The notes: generated from the letters alone by a model not told the origin. Counted from the stretch's first letter, positions 25,762-36,925 are shown. The stretch: 64,000 nt of DNA from Kappaphycus alvarezii (GCA_002205965.3 NADL03000629.1:434001-498000); one strand, 5' to 3'. Made by a program: numbers and translations.

Positions 25762-26046
25762 GGAAGAATTTTTGGATTACTTTAATGTAAGTAATATGTG
25801 GTTAGTTGTATCCACGCCGCTGTAAGTGCATTGCGGGGGAAATTTGTCACCACAAAACACTAAATAACTTTCCTTAGAGGGCCTTTTCAATACCACCGAG
25901 CAAACATGCCGCGTGAGACATAACGGCCGCAGCAGCATGCCTTAATGAAAGCACAGCTCGAACCTTCCCATAAGGCTGCATCACCCCAGCGGCCACGTTT
26001 CGCGCGAAATCGGCTAGTACCGCATACGCGTCTGGATTCTAGCCTC
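25762..26046 (-). pseudogene. Tail-family C-terminal fragment with 3' UTR
   Basis: On the minus strand this reads from a GG-NPDAYAVLADFARNVA block through LRHAAAAVMSHAACLLGG to a stop near 25874-25876, then into the shared 3' UTR (GGCGTGGATACAACTAACC) ending in CCAAAAATTCTTCC at 25762. The reading frame is largely intact over about 55 codons but the ORF is cut at GGWHPDA by the B-type repeat that begins at 26051. Confidence 0.65.
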
Positions 26047-26050
26047 CGAC

Positions 26051-26160
26051 GGGGAAGGTTTTGGGTGTAAAACTAAAACTTGAAAAATATATTCAATCTA
26101 CCCTTACGTTTTTCAGACAATCACAGCCGATTTAAAAGATGTGTTGGTACAGTTATTGGG
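26051..26160. repeat. B-type repeat left terminus
   Basis: GGGGAAGGTTTTGGGTGTAA followed by TTGAAAAATATATTCAATC and CAGACAATCACAGCCGAT. Same block order as at 9535, 10791, 17179 and 42126. It abuts the tail-family fragment directly at 26046-26051. Confidence 0.55.
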
Positions 26161-26808
26161 AGCTCTGAGGGTACATACGGTAACATTCACATGCATTAAT
26201 CTACCAGAAGTCAATAGCAAAGGTTCTTACCTACTGCGCGTTGCGCATATTGCTTCATTAAGAGAGATGAGTGGATTAAAGGCACACGCTATCCTATTAG
26301 AAATCGCGAGTGTTTTGAAGAGAAACCGCGACAACTGAGAAGTCAATTTACTTATTGCTTCCCATTGACTGAATTTCTTTAGATGCAAGTAGGATAGGGA
26401 CTGACGAAGAAAATCACAAAGAGTGCATAATCAGCTGAACGGTGAGCCCGTCGTTTGGCCGGGTAATTGTTGGGTCTAAATTGACTTTAATCTTTTTTCC
26501 TTTTGTTACTTTTCAAATGTGGAGGTCTGATCTCCTGTATTTGTAACCTGCCTTCCGAATCAATTACAAATTGAACTAAAGCAAGACACACAACATTATG
26601 CATTCAGTAAACTGACAGCTGATACATTATGTACTATTACGCCTCCCGGTCGTTCTTGCCGCCTCTCTATCCCCTCTTGGCGGCTTTACTCCGCCTACCA
26701 CATCTTTTGCTTCACCAGCATATTGTCGCATCAACAGTTTGATATTTCGTCTTCAGTTGCCCATTGCTACGAAACGTGCTCGTCCACAAGCAAAGAAAAG
26801 GGAAAATT

Positions 26809-27121
26809 TGAAACAAGAGAGTAGTTGGGGCAAAGGAAGACAGTTAAAATAAACTCAAATGTTGACTTTGATCGATGTTGAAAATGTTTGATGCTTGTTA
26901 ATGCCGCTACTCGGCATCTGCGACCTCTTATATAGTGGTTTGTACCCCCTTAAATGGATGTAAAATCAACATATCAAAGAGACGCGTTACAGCAATGCAA
27001 TATAAAAACTACACGCAAAAAAATCTAAAAATCGTATTTGCCACGCTAATTTCATTGCTGGCAAATGTCCAGAATGATCCAGGACCTTGTAGAACAATCC
27101 ATAAACTATTTGATTGTTACA
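26809..27121 (-). repeat. 3' LTR of chromovirus
   Basis: 313 bp. In element orientation it starts TGTAACAATCAAATAG and ends CTCTCTTGTTTCA. A TATATAAG promoter box lies at about 26927-26935. Nearly identical to the repeat at 32072-32382. The pol frame stop codon TAA falls inside its first bases (27117-27119). Confidence 0.93.
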
Positions 27122-27570
27122 CTATTCCCACCTCCTCTCTATTGACGTCCTCGTCAATGATATTCGGGAGTAGCCCATGTTCAACAATGTACTTGTGCCA
27201 AGCTTCTGTTACGGTACCATCACGATCTACGAAATCTCTTGTCGGCTGCCACTCAGCTTCATGAGTTGGCGCCCCTTGCATCAAAGTGAGGAATTGATAT
27301 CCTCTCCTCTCTTCCTATGTTTCAATATACGGCCAACAACTTGTTCTTCTCCTTCAGGCATGGGGAGAGGATCGGGCCTCTCAGGCATGGGAAGGGCAAT
27401 ATCGGCAGGCTGGTCTTTGTATGGAGTTGTGTGGATAACATGAACGACAGGATGGATCTTGAGATGATAGGTAGACTCAACCTCAAAGCGTTCTTTCCAA
27501 TTAACGCCTTCACCATAAATGGCCCAAATCTTCTAGCCGTAAGTTCTGCGTTGCCTGCGATCTTGAGTAT
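27117..27570 (-). pseudogene. Integrase tail and chromodomain
   Basis: Following the integrase, one frame gives GPFMVKALIGKNALRLSLP, the GPY/F module. Another frame gives VGRILKHRKRG, YQFLTLMQGAPTHEAEWQPT and DRDGTVTEAWHKYIVEHG, a chromodomain (family pattern: ..Y.VE.IL..R......YLVKW.G....E.TWEP). The aromatic positions are partly changed (VVGRIL, EAEW). Chromodomains direct integration to histone marks in this group. Frames change near 27320-27340 and near 27520-27570, so the module is not translatable as one piece. The frame ends at a TAA inside the LTR. Confidence 0.75.
27122..27140 (-). other. Polypurine tract
   Basis: AGAGAGGAGGTGGGAATAG lies directly before the 3' LTR in element orientation and overlaps the end of the coding frame. 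This is the expected position for priming of plus-strand DNA synthesis. Confidence 0.75.
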
Positions 27571-28491
27571 AAATCCGTAAACAAAGACTTATTCAACCAA
27601 ACTTTCGATCCAACTTGATAATTAGGAGCTTGATATCGTTGAGAGGAGACTGCACTTTGTCTCGCTTTAGACACTCTGTACGAGAACTTAGCATCTTCCA
27701 AAGAGTTTTTCAGCCTTAACTTAAAATCTTCAACGCTCTCAATTGGTATCTCTGCTCTTGAAATCATATCAAGAGGTGTCTTTGGATTATACCCAAGTCC
27801 AATTCAAATGGCGACATTCCCAAGTCTTCAGTCACAGAGTTGTATGCAAACTCAGCAGCAGGTAACAATTCATCCCAATCATCCTGATGATACGAGCAAT
27901 AACATCGTAGGTAGTTCTCAACCATACGATTCATAATCTCAGACGCACCATCTGTCTGTGGATGGACTTGAAGACATCTTCAACTTAACTCCACATAGCT
28001 TCATAACATTTTCCCAGAACTTTGAAGTAAACTTAGGGTCTCTGTCGGAAACAATGTTGTCAGGTAAACCATGGAGTTTGAATATGTTACTAAAGAACGA
28101 AGTAGCAACGTCCACTGCTGTGTCATTCACATTGCACGGAATGAAATGAACTCTTCTTGTAAGGCGATCAACCCATGTCGTAACTGCATCTTTGCCATTC
28201 TTGTCCTTGGAAGGTGTACTATAAAGTCAGTAGCTAAAGATCCCCATCTTCTTTCAGGCATCTCTAAGATGTGGGCCGTCATTTTCTTCTGATTCGAATC
28301 CCTTGCTTGCTGACAACGAAGACATCCTGAACATAGTTTCGAACATCACGTGTCTTATGCCTCCAATGATAGTTCGAAAGCCTTGATAAAGTCTTCGCAA
28401 AAGCAAAATGTCCACTTATCTTCGAATCATGTGCTAACTGCAGTACATCTGAAACACTCTTCCTCGGAACACATAGTTTCTTACCATACAT
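27510..28491 (-). pseudogene. Integrase, frameshifted
   Basis: N-terminal zinc module at 28279-28491: AHDSKISGHFAFAKTL and NYHWRHKTRDVRNYV, but the CxxC pair reads as VFVVSKQ, so it is damaged. The catalytic core continues in other frames: GSLATDFIVHLPR (first D), VSDRDPKFTSKFWENVMK (second D) and SEIMNRMVENYLRCY (E), with spacing typical of a retroviral-type D,D-35-E core. Then EFAYNSVTEDLGMSPFEL and YQVGSKVWLN complete the C-terminal side. At least three frame changes occur. Catalytic residues seem intact; the frame is not. Confidence 0.8.
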
Positions 28492-29306
28492 AAGTCGTTT
28501 TCCCTCTCTTAAACATATGAATTATCTTTTCAAGCTGCATTTTCTTAATTTCATCAGAAGGCCAGTTTCCATCTAAGGCTCTAACAATAGGTCCAAAGAA
28601 CTGATCATCATCATAACTACTAAGGATATCATCAAGATTAATAGATAGCACTTCCACATCATTAACTGAAGGGTTATCCATATCCTTAGAGTTGATTACA
28701 TGAGGAGCTCTCGACAAAGTATCACCAAGTACATGAATCTTTCCTTGCTTCAAGGTAATTGGAAATATTCCAAAGTTACCAAGCGTTTCGATGTACCTTG
28801 CCTCTTTCCGACTCAACTTAGGCTTAGTGAATAAATGCTTGAGGACCTGATTGTCAGTAATGATCTCAAATGATGAACCTTCCAAATAACATCTTGAACT
28901 TGAAGAAAAGATATCAAACGGAGAAGCTCCCTATCATTTGCGGAATAATCTCTTTCAGTGGGGGACAACTTTTTGGAATAGAATGCAATACACGATCCTT
29001 TCCGTTTCCATCTAGTTGTGTTAAAGTACCTCCAACCGCAAATTGTGAGGCATCTTCGTGTCCTCTGAAACTATTGTTCCAATCCGGGGCAACAAGAATA
29101 GGAGCTCGGGTGATGGCTTCTTTCAGCTCTTGGAATGCAACATCACACTTGTCATTCCATTTACCAACACCAATATCTTTCTTCGTCAGATCTGTCAAAG
29201 GAGCCGCAATTTCCGAGAACTTTGGAATAAGCCTGCGAGAAAATTGAAGTAAGCCAATAAAACTTCTTATCTCAGTCACCGTTTTAAGCTTCGGCCATGT
29301 CTTCAA
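28481..29306 (-). pseudogene. RT connection and RNase H, frameshifted
   Basis: 28914-29306 gives FIGLLQFSRRLIPKFSEIAA and PLTDLTKKD, the RT thumb/connection, then APILVAPDWNNSFRGHEDAS and QFAVGGTLTQ, the start of RNase H. In the usual TDAS motif the threonine is replaced (HEDAS), while the aspartate remains. 28481-28885 continues with FEIITDNQVLKHLFTKPKLS and KQGKIHVLGDTLSRAP, matching TDHxxLxxL...VxADALSR at the RNase H end. A frameshift near 28890-28930 separates the halves. A spacer rich in acidic residues follows before the integrase. Confidence 0.85.
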
Positions 29307-29309
29307 AAC

Positions 29310-30000
29310 CTAAAATTTCTCTGGGTTAACACGAAGACCATATTTTCCGACTATGAAGCCCACGAACTCAATCTCTGTCTTCAGAAAGTCATATTTATTT
29401 GGAGAAACATAAATCTCATGTTCTTGCAGGCGACTTAGCACTATATCAAGGTGCTTGAGAAGTCTTTCTTCATCCTTGCTGAATATCAGAAGATAATCAA
29501 TATACACGACCATGAATACATCAATGCAACTCTTGCATCGCCTAGCCTATCAAACATCTCATCTGATCTAGGCAAGGGAGCATTGTTCCTTTTCGTGATT
29601 CGATTAAGTGCTCTACAATCTACCACTCCTCTCAACTTGTTCTCTTGGACGAAAAATAACGTTGTCCATACGGTGATTTACTTGGCCTGATCTTCTTCTT
29701 TCTCAACAAGTCTTCAACATATTCCTTTGCAGCTTTCAACTCCGCGGGGGATAACTGAAACAACGGACGATGAGGTGGTTTTGAACCTTTCTCAACCTCA
29801 ATCTCATGATCCACACTTCTCTTTGGTGGTAGTCCAGCAGGTAGTTCCCCTTTGAAGACATCCTTAAATCGAAACAGCAGCTTTTCCAATTTGGCATTCT
29901 TTTGGCCTTTGATTGCAGAGGGCTTAGTCAACTTCAACTCATTCACATCAACAAGTTGATACACATTGAAATCTCTCCCATGATTCTTTCTTCTAATCAT
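29310..30000 (-). pseudogene. Reverse transcriptase with internal deletion
   Basis: 29632-30000 holds the lead-in ELPAGLPPKRSVDHEIEVEK and RPLFQLSPAELKAAKEYVED up to IRPSKSPYG. A second frame continues LRGVVDCRALNRITKRNN and EMFDRLGDAR. The sequence then jumps, near 29525-29535, straight to CIDVFMVVYIDYLLIFSKDE (29310-29513). The normal 65-80 residues between these points, which include catalytic motif A (FSKxDL) and motif B (MPFGLxNAP), are missing. The YIDD box reads YIDY. The protein would have no RT activity. Confidence 0.85.
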
Positions 30001-30638
30001 GTTCCGGAATTTCTTAACTCCAATGCTTGTGACTCTAACTTTTCCCTCGAATTATCTTCAGTAATTGGAATCGCGTGTTTGCCAACCTTAACAATCCGTT
30101 CTTGATAATCGATATCAGGATTGTTGGTAACATGCCATGGCATTCCAAGAAGCACATCATATCTACAATTCGCAACAACCCAATTGGATGTATACAGATG
30201 GGAACCAATCTTCAATGTTGCTTCTAGGATGACTTCAGACGCTGTTTCCTTTGACTTCTTGCTCGAATGATTGACAGTGACATTGACATTCTTAAATCGA
30301 AACCTTTCTCTGTTCCGAGCTGCGAAATCCCTTGATACTACGTTTGTATTACAACCATCGTCCTTGAGGACGGACACTTTCACGTCTTTCAGTGTCCCAT
30401 CAAGTACAATTAATTCCTCCACTGGAATATCTTCCTCACTGATCTGGTTGTTGTCTTCAAGACAATTAACGATAGTATTGGACTCCAAACTAGTCTTCGG
30501 GACTCTCAACGCATGACTTACTTGACTTTTCTCAACTACAGAGGTATCACCAGTGCAAATCTCTTCTTTCAACACTGGACTCTGGATACTTCGTCTTAGT
30601 TGCCTAACCTCTGCAACAAGACATTCAAAGTCACTCAT
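29997..30638 (-). pseudogene. Aspartic protease region
   Basis: A 213-codon open frame carries VSVLKDDGCNTNVVSRDF, corresponding to the DSGAxxNxIS active site with Asp-Asp-Gly in place of Asp-Ser/Thr-Gly, and later YDVLLGMPWHVTNNPDIDY, the flap/second-domain motif (DVILGMPWL). This is the best preserved segment of the element. It overlaps the RT frame start (MIRRKN) by four bases in another frame, which may be a natural frameshift site or decay. Confidence 0.85.
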
Positions 30639-30679
30639 ACTCGGCCCAACCGGAGCGTTATTTCCTTTCGGCGGACCTC

Positions 30680-31479
30680 TTAGTTTTCCGAGTCATTGTC
30701 AATAACTTGAGCATTATTCGATGCAATCTTTTTCTCACGGTCATTATGCTTCCATGGCCTGCAACCTACTTTGTGACATACAAAGCAGCGGTTCTCCTTG
30801 TACAACCTTTCTATCTCTGGATCAAATCGACGATTCCTGTTTCGAATTTGACCACGGTTGTACCTCTTCTCCACGTTACCGATCTCCATTGGACGGGAGC
30901 CTGGTTTGGAACATAACTCGACTGTTCACCAAACCTTGAGAACATCCCAGATCCACGTAAAGCACTGTCAACATTCAGAGCTATTCGGGCAGCTTCATCG
31001 ACGTTCGCAACATTGCTTTTGAGGACTTCTAGCCTAACCTGTGGCTTAAGTCCAGAGACAAACTTATCTAGCATTTCATCCATTGAGATACCAGGGATGC
31101 TCAGAGCCACATTTCTAAACTCTGAGAGATAAGCGGCAACAGAGTACTTCTGATGCAATGTCCTTAGCTTGTCTCTTGCACGTCGAACACTGTCGGCGGG
31201 TATAAACTCAGCTCGTACCAAATTCTTAAACTCGTCAAAAGAATCTGGAACTGCATTGGAGGCAACTTTCATGAACCACCAACTTGCAGCTGTGCCCGTA
31301 AGCAAGGTTGTAGCGTACATAATCCTAGCTCCATCGTTCAGTGCAAGATCCGTATTTTGCATCTGAACAAGCGTGAGATACTGTTCGAGCTGATATAACC
31401 ATGTTTCAACGACGAGCCGATCTCTAGTGCCCTTGAACTGCTCTGGCTTATTCGGCTTTAACAACGACATCTTGAACAA
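30680..31479 (-). pseudogene. Gag (capsid and zinc knuckle), frameshifted
   Basis: Start ATG at 31477-31479. The capsid domain has FKGTRDRLVVETWLYQLEQY, then LLTGTAASWWF and FDEFKNLVRAEFIPAD, the retrotrans_gag pattern. Near 30890-30900 the frame changes. The continuing frame (30680-30889) has a basic stretch and then CFVCHKVGCRPWKH, a C-x2-C-x4-C-x4-H variant of the usual C-x2-C-x4-H-x4-C nucleic-acid-binding knuckle. One +1 or -1 change would join the parts; whether it is decay or programmed cannot be told. Confidence 0.85.
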
Positions 31480-32071
31480 CCTTCTTTTTCTTCTCTTGAC
31501 TTCTTCTCTCTTGACTTATTATCCACTCAATACTTGTAGGGAGCCGTCCCACGGCGACGGGTCCTCTCCCGCAAGAGAGTGATAAAGTACTCTTCGTAAC
31601 CCACACTCGAGAGCTACGGTGATCTAGATCCGTTCGGGATATCCCCACCAGTCTTTTGATAAAGACCCTTCGGTGTCCTTACCCTATAAGAAAAGATCTC
31701 GAGCCGACCAAAAGGTACTTCTCAATCACAGAACCTAAGTTCTTTCCACACTACTCGATGAGGATGCTCCTACCTGATCAAACCTAAATCGCGTTACTCG
31801 AACCCTTGTCCCAGTCGGTCGACCTAGCTAACAGCCAATAGTCGAGAGGATTATTTGAGAATACGTAGGCGACTCGGCGCAGAACAAACACAATCAAAGT
31901 AGGCGAAGATATTGAAGATACCTTCCAGCCTATCTAGTTCTCCCTGCACAACTAGACTACTAGTTCTGCCTGGCACTCCAGCCCACAGGTGATGCTTACC
32001 AACGACTGGCACTCCAGCCCACAGTCGTGGTATCAACCGACTCCCTTCGGCCAACTAGGCGATGCTACCAG
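31480..32071 (-). other. Chromovirus 5' leader with 36-bp direct repeat
   Basis: Untranslated leader of about 590 bp between the 5' LTR and gag. TGGCACTCCAGCCCACAG occurs at 31971-31988 and again at 32007-32024, a 36-bp period. Such leader repeats may carry packaging or promoter function; here only the repetition is visible. Confidence 0.7.
32055..32070 (-). other. Primer-binding site
   Basis: TGGTAGCATCGCCTAG begins one base after the 5' LTR in element orientation. The leading TGGTAGC agrees with primer sites complementary to the 3' end of initiator tRNA-Met in several Ty elements. The remaining bases diverge, so the tRNA assignment is tentative. Confidence 0.65.
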
Positions 32072-32382
32072 TGAAACGAGAGAGTAGTTGGGGCAAAGGA
32101 AGACAGTTAAAATAAACTCAAATGTTGACTTTGATCGATGTTGAAAAGGTTTGATGGTTGTTAATGCCGCTACTCGGCATCTGCGACCTCTTATATAGTG
32201 ATTTGTACCCCCTTAATGGATGTAAAATCACACATATCACAGAGACGCATTACAGCAATGCAATATAAAAACTACACGAAAAAAATCTAAAAATCGTATT
32301 TGCCACGCTAATTTCATTGCTGCCAAATGTCCAGAATGATCCAGGACCTCGTAGACCAATCCATAAACTTTTGATTGTTACA
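32072..32382 (-). repeat. 5' LTR of chromovirus
   Basis: 311 bp, TG...CA ends, near-identical to 26809-27121. TATATAAG box conserved. Confidence 0.93.
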
Positions 32383-32724
32383 TAATTGTTCGAAACACAT
32401 GTATGTTCATTATCACTCTAGCAGGTAAATTTGAGAGCTAATACAGTTTGGAGTGACGATGGGACCGTATCGAGGTGATAGGCTGAGTACTTTACGGCAA
32501 ATGAGTAAAATACAATTTTCAGTTAAATGTGGTAATATTTGACGAGCAATTTCTTTTAAATCCGCATTTCAGAAAACAAAAGCGGTTTTTTGTTAAGAGT
32601 CTAGAACATTCACAGTGTCGAGGGCTATATCAAATGCATCATGTGATGCGTCAACTTATACTTACGTAACTTTCGGGTTGAACTAGAAATTGTTTTAATT
32701 CGAAAAATACCTTCACTTACTCTA

Positions 32725-32938
32725 GACTTATGGTAAGGTCCGTACGGTACTTACTCAGAGGCACGCTGCCGTGGCAGTAATGTCAACGCAGCCTGTCTGC
32801 TGGGGGGCCTTGAGCCGGCTTCTAAGGGTAATTGTAGAGGTATTAATGGGCACCCCGTAGGATATTCCGGGCCACAACCGACCATATTTTTCAGATATTA
32901 AGTCACCCCACATTTTCTCCCCTCTGGGCCGCGAGCAA
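32725..32938 (+). pseudogene. Tail-family C-terminal fragment with 3' UTR
   Basis: Starts at TATGGTAAGGTCCGTACGGT, reads QRHAAVAVMS and then loses frame at GTCAACGCAGCCTGTCTGCT. The 3' UTR ends in CCGACCATATTTTTCAGAT and CACCCCACATTTTCTCCCC. Its closest relative is 39268-39508; the two share long identical runs and differ by scattered changes, so they derive from one subfamily. Confidence 0.7.
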
Positions 32939-33257
32939 GTCGAATTAAAGATATAACTCGATTTTGGAGATGTTACGGTAGCAGAATTCTGAAATAAAAA
33001 CCAGAATATCGGCAATACGTGTACACATGGAAGCATAGATGCAGGAGCGGGACTTCACGGCGTGAGTAAAATTGTAGAAACGGAGCGTTTTAGTGAAGAG
33101 GTGTAAGCATTAGTTCGCTCGAGATTTTCCGCAATCTCATGCCCAAAATGAAAGTTCCCGCTATTTCAAGAAATTTGCTCGCCATTTGAGCTGACGGTTA
33201 TCTCCCTGTCTGCAATTCCAAACACAAATTGATGCGCTCGTTACCTCAAGTCACCCA

Positions 33258-34480
33258 ATGCAACCCATGACGCCATATCCTTCCCCTCAACTCATGGTGC
33301 CCGATCCTTCCCTCATCAACTTATGGCGCCAGATCCTTACCCTCAACCCATGGCGCCCAACCTTTCGCCTGACCATACGCAACACATGACTTTGCAAATG
33401 TTACTTCATCCTACGCAACCCAGGGCAACCAATCCCTCCCAAGGCGCTCGGCCTTTCCTCTCACGTGAAGCAAGCTATGTTGCCCTCTCCGTTCCCTTGC
33501 ACTTACCAGCCCATGGCACAAGAACCCTCGTCTCATTCGACACCACGCTTGGCGCCAATCCCTCTCGTCTTTCAACGAGTTACTCCCCTCCATCCATCAC
33601 CCATAGCGCCAGCTGATCATCCTCCAATGCCGTGTCAAGATACATACTCATCTGATAGCCCCCTTCCGAATGAAATTATGCCAGGCGATGCTGCCTTAAC
33701 TCAGAGACCAGGACGACGATGCCTATTTATATATGCCGAAGATCTACTCATGGTTAGAGAGGTTGCGGCATGCAAAGCAAACATTACAGCAAACGATGAA
33801 ACTAGGGAAAGGTTCGAACTGGCAACATCAAAAGCCAATGCAACTGGAAAAAATTATCTAAGGCTGTTACGTGGAAGTCTATTGAGGACAGATATGTAAG
33901 GCTGCAAAGTAGGTTCTCTAAAGAGAATCCGTAAGGGAGGCTAATGAGTAACATAGGAAGGGACTCTACGGAAAGGGAGGAATCAATTTCGATGATGAAG
34001 GAAAATTGTGATGACCTAGCTAGGCTTAAGAGTGCAAGAAAGAGAAGAGTAGCAGGGAGACAAGAGTAAAAACAGAGCGTCGGGGAGATAATTCGTGTGA
34101 ATATGCAGAGTGAAGAGGAGAGACGATTGGAGGATGCTGTGGGTAGCAGTGTTAGTGGCGACTATTGTGCGCCAATCGTTCCAGGGAGGGAGGAATCAAT
34201 GCAAAAAAGCATGCAAAAAAAGCATTAAAAATGATATGGGGGAAGAAAGTGCGTTTGTGAGAGCACTTGAGCGTGCAGAAAAAAGCCGTCTCAAAATGGA
34301 GGGTAAAAATTAGAGCTCCCACAAAATAATTTTAAAGAGGATATGGAGGAAAGGAAGCTTAACTAAGAGGCGCATATGGAAAGAGAGGCTGCAGCTGAGC
34401 TAGAGCTCGAAACATCAAGCTCATGATTGCCATCATGGCAAATTTTATACGGTTGGGAAGGGAAAGTCATGCGAATCAGG
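33258..34480 (+). pseudogene. Proline-rich Myb/SANT-like protein relic
   Basis: ATG at 33258. The N-terminal part carries a loose repeat of PDPSPQLMAP-type units spread over two frames (33258-33620). A third frame (33465-33896) continues with proline-rich sequence and then RRCLFIYAEDLLMVREVAAC, resembling the Myb/SANT-like helix of transposon proteins (FTxEDDLxLLREV). After a frameshift near 33850 the following frame gives AVTWKSIEDRYVRLQSRFSK and MKENCDDLARLKSARKRR. Further fragments (EESAFVRALERAEKSRLKME, MEREAAAELELE) suggest a coiled C-terminus. It faces the Harbinger transposase relic at 34897, an arrangement that fits the Myb-like accessory gene of PIF/Harbinger elements. At least three frameshifts; not functional. 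Confidence 0.5.
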
Positions 34481-34889
34481 GAAGCGGAACATGAAAGGGT
34501 TCCGGTTCATCGTCTTAAGTTTTAAGTCAATTGCAGTAGATGGAGAGTCAGCCCTATTTAAATATTGCTCGCATCGTTAGCTCAATTCCCTCGATACCAA
34601 GTACTCTTCTAATGTAGGTGTGACAAAGTTGAAGTAAATTGATGTTTGGTTCCTATACTGGCAGTTACGGATATTGTTTTAAAAGAAGTGCTGTAGCGTA
34701 CATCGTTCCGACGGGTAGCTGCAGCAATCGTACCTTTCTTGGATAATGCACGGAAGTCCAGTATGTTTTCAGTTCTTCAAACATCCACTAGACCATTATC
34801 CTTCCCGATTAGATGCCCTCATTAAAAGCAGCCTGTGCGGGGGTAAGTTTAGACCTCTGAAATGGTACTTCGAGATATAATCAACCGTT

Positions 34890-35526
34890 CTAACCACTAT
34901 CCCGTATATTCAGTAACTAGCAGGTCCACATGTAACACACTTTCGAGTTGATCATCCAACACTGATCGTAAATAAACCGTTAAATAGTGTACTCTGCCCC
35001 CTATTAGACCGTAAATAAGTAGAAATAGCCCATTGGTAGCAGTGAAAGTCTTGCAATTCAAAGCTTGATTTCGTTTATGTCTGTTGTACACAACGTTTTT
35101 TAGTGCAGCATTCTGTGGCCTACAGTAGCAATTTCTAGAACTGCTCCATCAATTAAACATAAGCAATTTACCGAAGCTCCAGTCTTATCTTTAATTGCGT
35201 CATCTTATCGTGCTTTACTTGATGAAATGAACTCAGCAATGATAGGATTAGCCAAAACCTCCTAAGTGCTCGAAAAGCGACCCGATTGTTTCCCAAAACA
35301 CCTCGGATAGCTGTGACGTATGCTTCCTAAACATCACTACTAAATCTTTCCAACGTTGCGTTACGGAAAGCCGTTTAAGTAAAACACGTGGTGCTAACAG
35401 TCGTAAGCAAGGGTACGTGTTTCTAGTTGTTGTGAAGTACTGATTGCCAATAGTTTTTACATCCATAACTTTGAAAATATAAACCCTCAAGAATCGAAAA
35501 AGGAGTAGGCATTGTCCATCCCCCAT
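34890..35526 (-). pseudogene. PIF/Harbinger-type transposase relic
   Basis: 35248-35526 gives an N-terminal block with YFTTTRNTYPCLRLLAPRVL and LKRLSVTQRWKDLVVMFRKH, then TSQLSEVFWETI, typical of the DDE_Tnp_4 lead-in (LxxLLRRLxYPxRxxDLxxxFGxxxSxLSxIxxxV). Between 35100 and 35247 another frame has CLCLIDGAVLEIA, the FIDGT catalytic-aspartate motif. 34897-35091 gives VYNRHKRNQALNC (the first residues lie in an adjoining frame) and TFTATNGLFLLIYGLIGGRV, equivalent to YNGHKRxHxLKFQxVxxPNGLIxxxxGPxxGRxHD; the RHD becomes VHY, losing the second catalytic aspartate. The C-terminal third is absent. Element ends were not found. Confidence 0.7.
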
Positions 35527-35529
35527 GTT

Positions 35530-36925
35530 CTCGATTACTTCCTCGAAAGTGTGTTTGCGATCAAGCTATTTCGTTTGGTAAAAATATTTGATTTCTTATA
35601 TACGTCTTGTACTTCCTGTAGGCTGTAACAAGCAATGAAACGGGTAGGTCGGTAAAAGAGCGGATATGGATAACAGTGTGGAGGGCTTTGCACCAAAACT
35701 GTAGTCTCCTGTATTTATATCTCTTCGTTTTTCAGCGAAAGGTCCCTTTGAAGGCCCGACTCATACTGTACTCCTGACGTTTGTCGGCTGTAATACTGCC
35801 CGGAGAGATCCATAGTTCCACTGTAAATGGAGTTCATTAAATCATTCGGTTGCCCACGTGAGTACCGCGTTGTTGAATTCATTACAGTAACATAACAGAT
35901 CAATTGCGGAAAGTATGCTGAAGTCTGTCGTGCCTTAAAAATCGATATTAGATTGGTATTATTCGTGTGGTACAAATATGGATCATCTACCGAGTCCGGA
36001 AGTAAAGGAAGGACACAACATCCGTCAATTCTGTCAAAGAACAACATTGAGACCGTTCGCACCGACGTTTATTTGTACTCAGCTAGCTTTAATTATCTCC
36101 TTTCTCTCTTACCTCGTTATATGTTACAACTATTAGGGAAATTACGTTCTCCGCCCTGACGTTTTCATGTTTTAGCATAAAATACCACAGGAAACAATGA
36201 ATATGCAAACATTTAGTAGTTGCTTATTTACTATTTTAACATCCCTAGAGAATTAGTAGAAAAAAGGGAACCGAGATTTTCCCAGATGATGATTTGGAAG
36301 CAGGTTGACCCCGAACTGGTTAATCAAACTATCAGCGTAATTTGAACCTAGCTCACTTAAATATATTTATAGTACTGTACTGTAAAGGGGTAACTGTGTT
36401 AGCGATTTATTACTTGAATGATATTTTCGGTTGTGGCCCAGAATACCCAACAGGTTGACTGGTATTATATCTTAATTTTCCCTAAAAATTTGTACAGTAT
36501 ATAGTACATCAATCTCAAGCAGGACCAGTTTTGAAATAAAGGGGCAAAGTAGGACCCGTATACAGTACCTAATAAGCTATTGTCTATAGGACTATTTTAC
36601 TCTTATGAGGACAAAGCTTAGGGTAATTGTTTAAGTAAACATTATTCTTATTCTGTTGTTTTTTGCCAATCTACAATTTCAACTCTAGTGAAGCTCTATC
36701 AAAACAAACTTTTCTGTAGTTTTAGTAGTATTCAGAAGATGAACTACATTATTCCACTTGATAATCTTTGATTCCAGTACCAATTTACTACATTTTATCC
36801 TGCATGTGAATGCATTATCCGAAGTAGTATAGAGTTGAAGCAACTTAGCAACTCTTTACAGTTCACCATTTTGGGAGCCCCCCCTATTTCTAACTATTTC
36901 AACTTCTACGACTATTTTCTTTAAA
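35530..36925. other. No gene recognised
   Basis: Contains a 115-codon minus frame (35715-36062) without recognisable motif, an ACTGTACTGTA string near 36370, and AT-rich sequence. The missing end of the Harbinger element could lie here but no inverted repeat pair was found by eye. Confidence 0.4.

Larger units (their letters stand above)
26804..32387 (-). mobile_element. Ty3/Gypsy chromovirus, full length, defective
   Basis: Two direct terminal repeats (26809-27121 and 32072-32382) enclose, in minus-strand order, a leader, gag, aspartic protease, RT, RNase H, integrase and a chromodomain. That order (integrase after RNase H) and the chromodomain define the chromovirus branch of Ty3/Gypsy. 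Both LTRs begin TGTAACA and end GTTTCA. Flanking bases AAATT (26804-26808) and TAATT (32383-32387) look like a 5-bp target-site duplication with one change. The LTRs differ at about nine substitutions and four single-base indels by my count (about 96% identical), so insertion is not very recent. Several frameshifts, a YIDD to YIDY change and an RT deletion make it non-autonomous. Confidence 0.93.
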
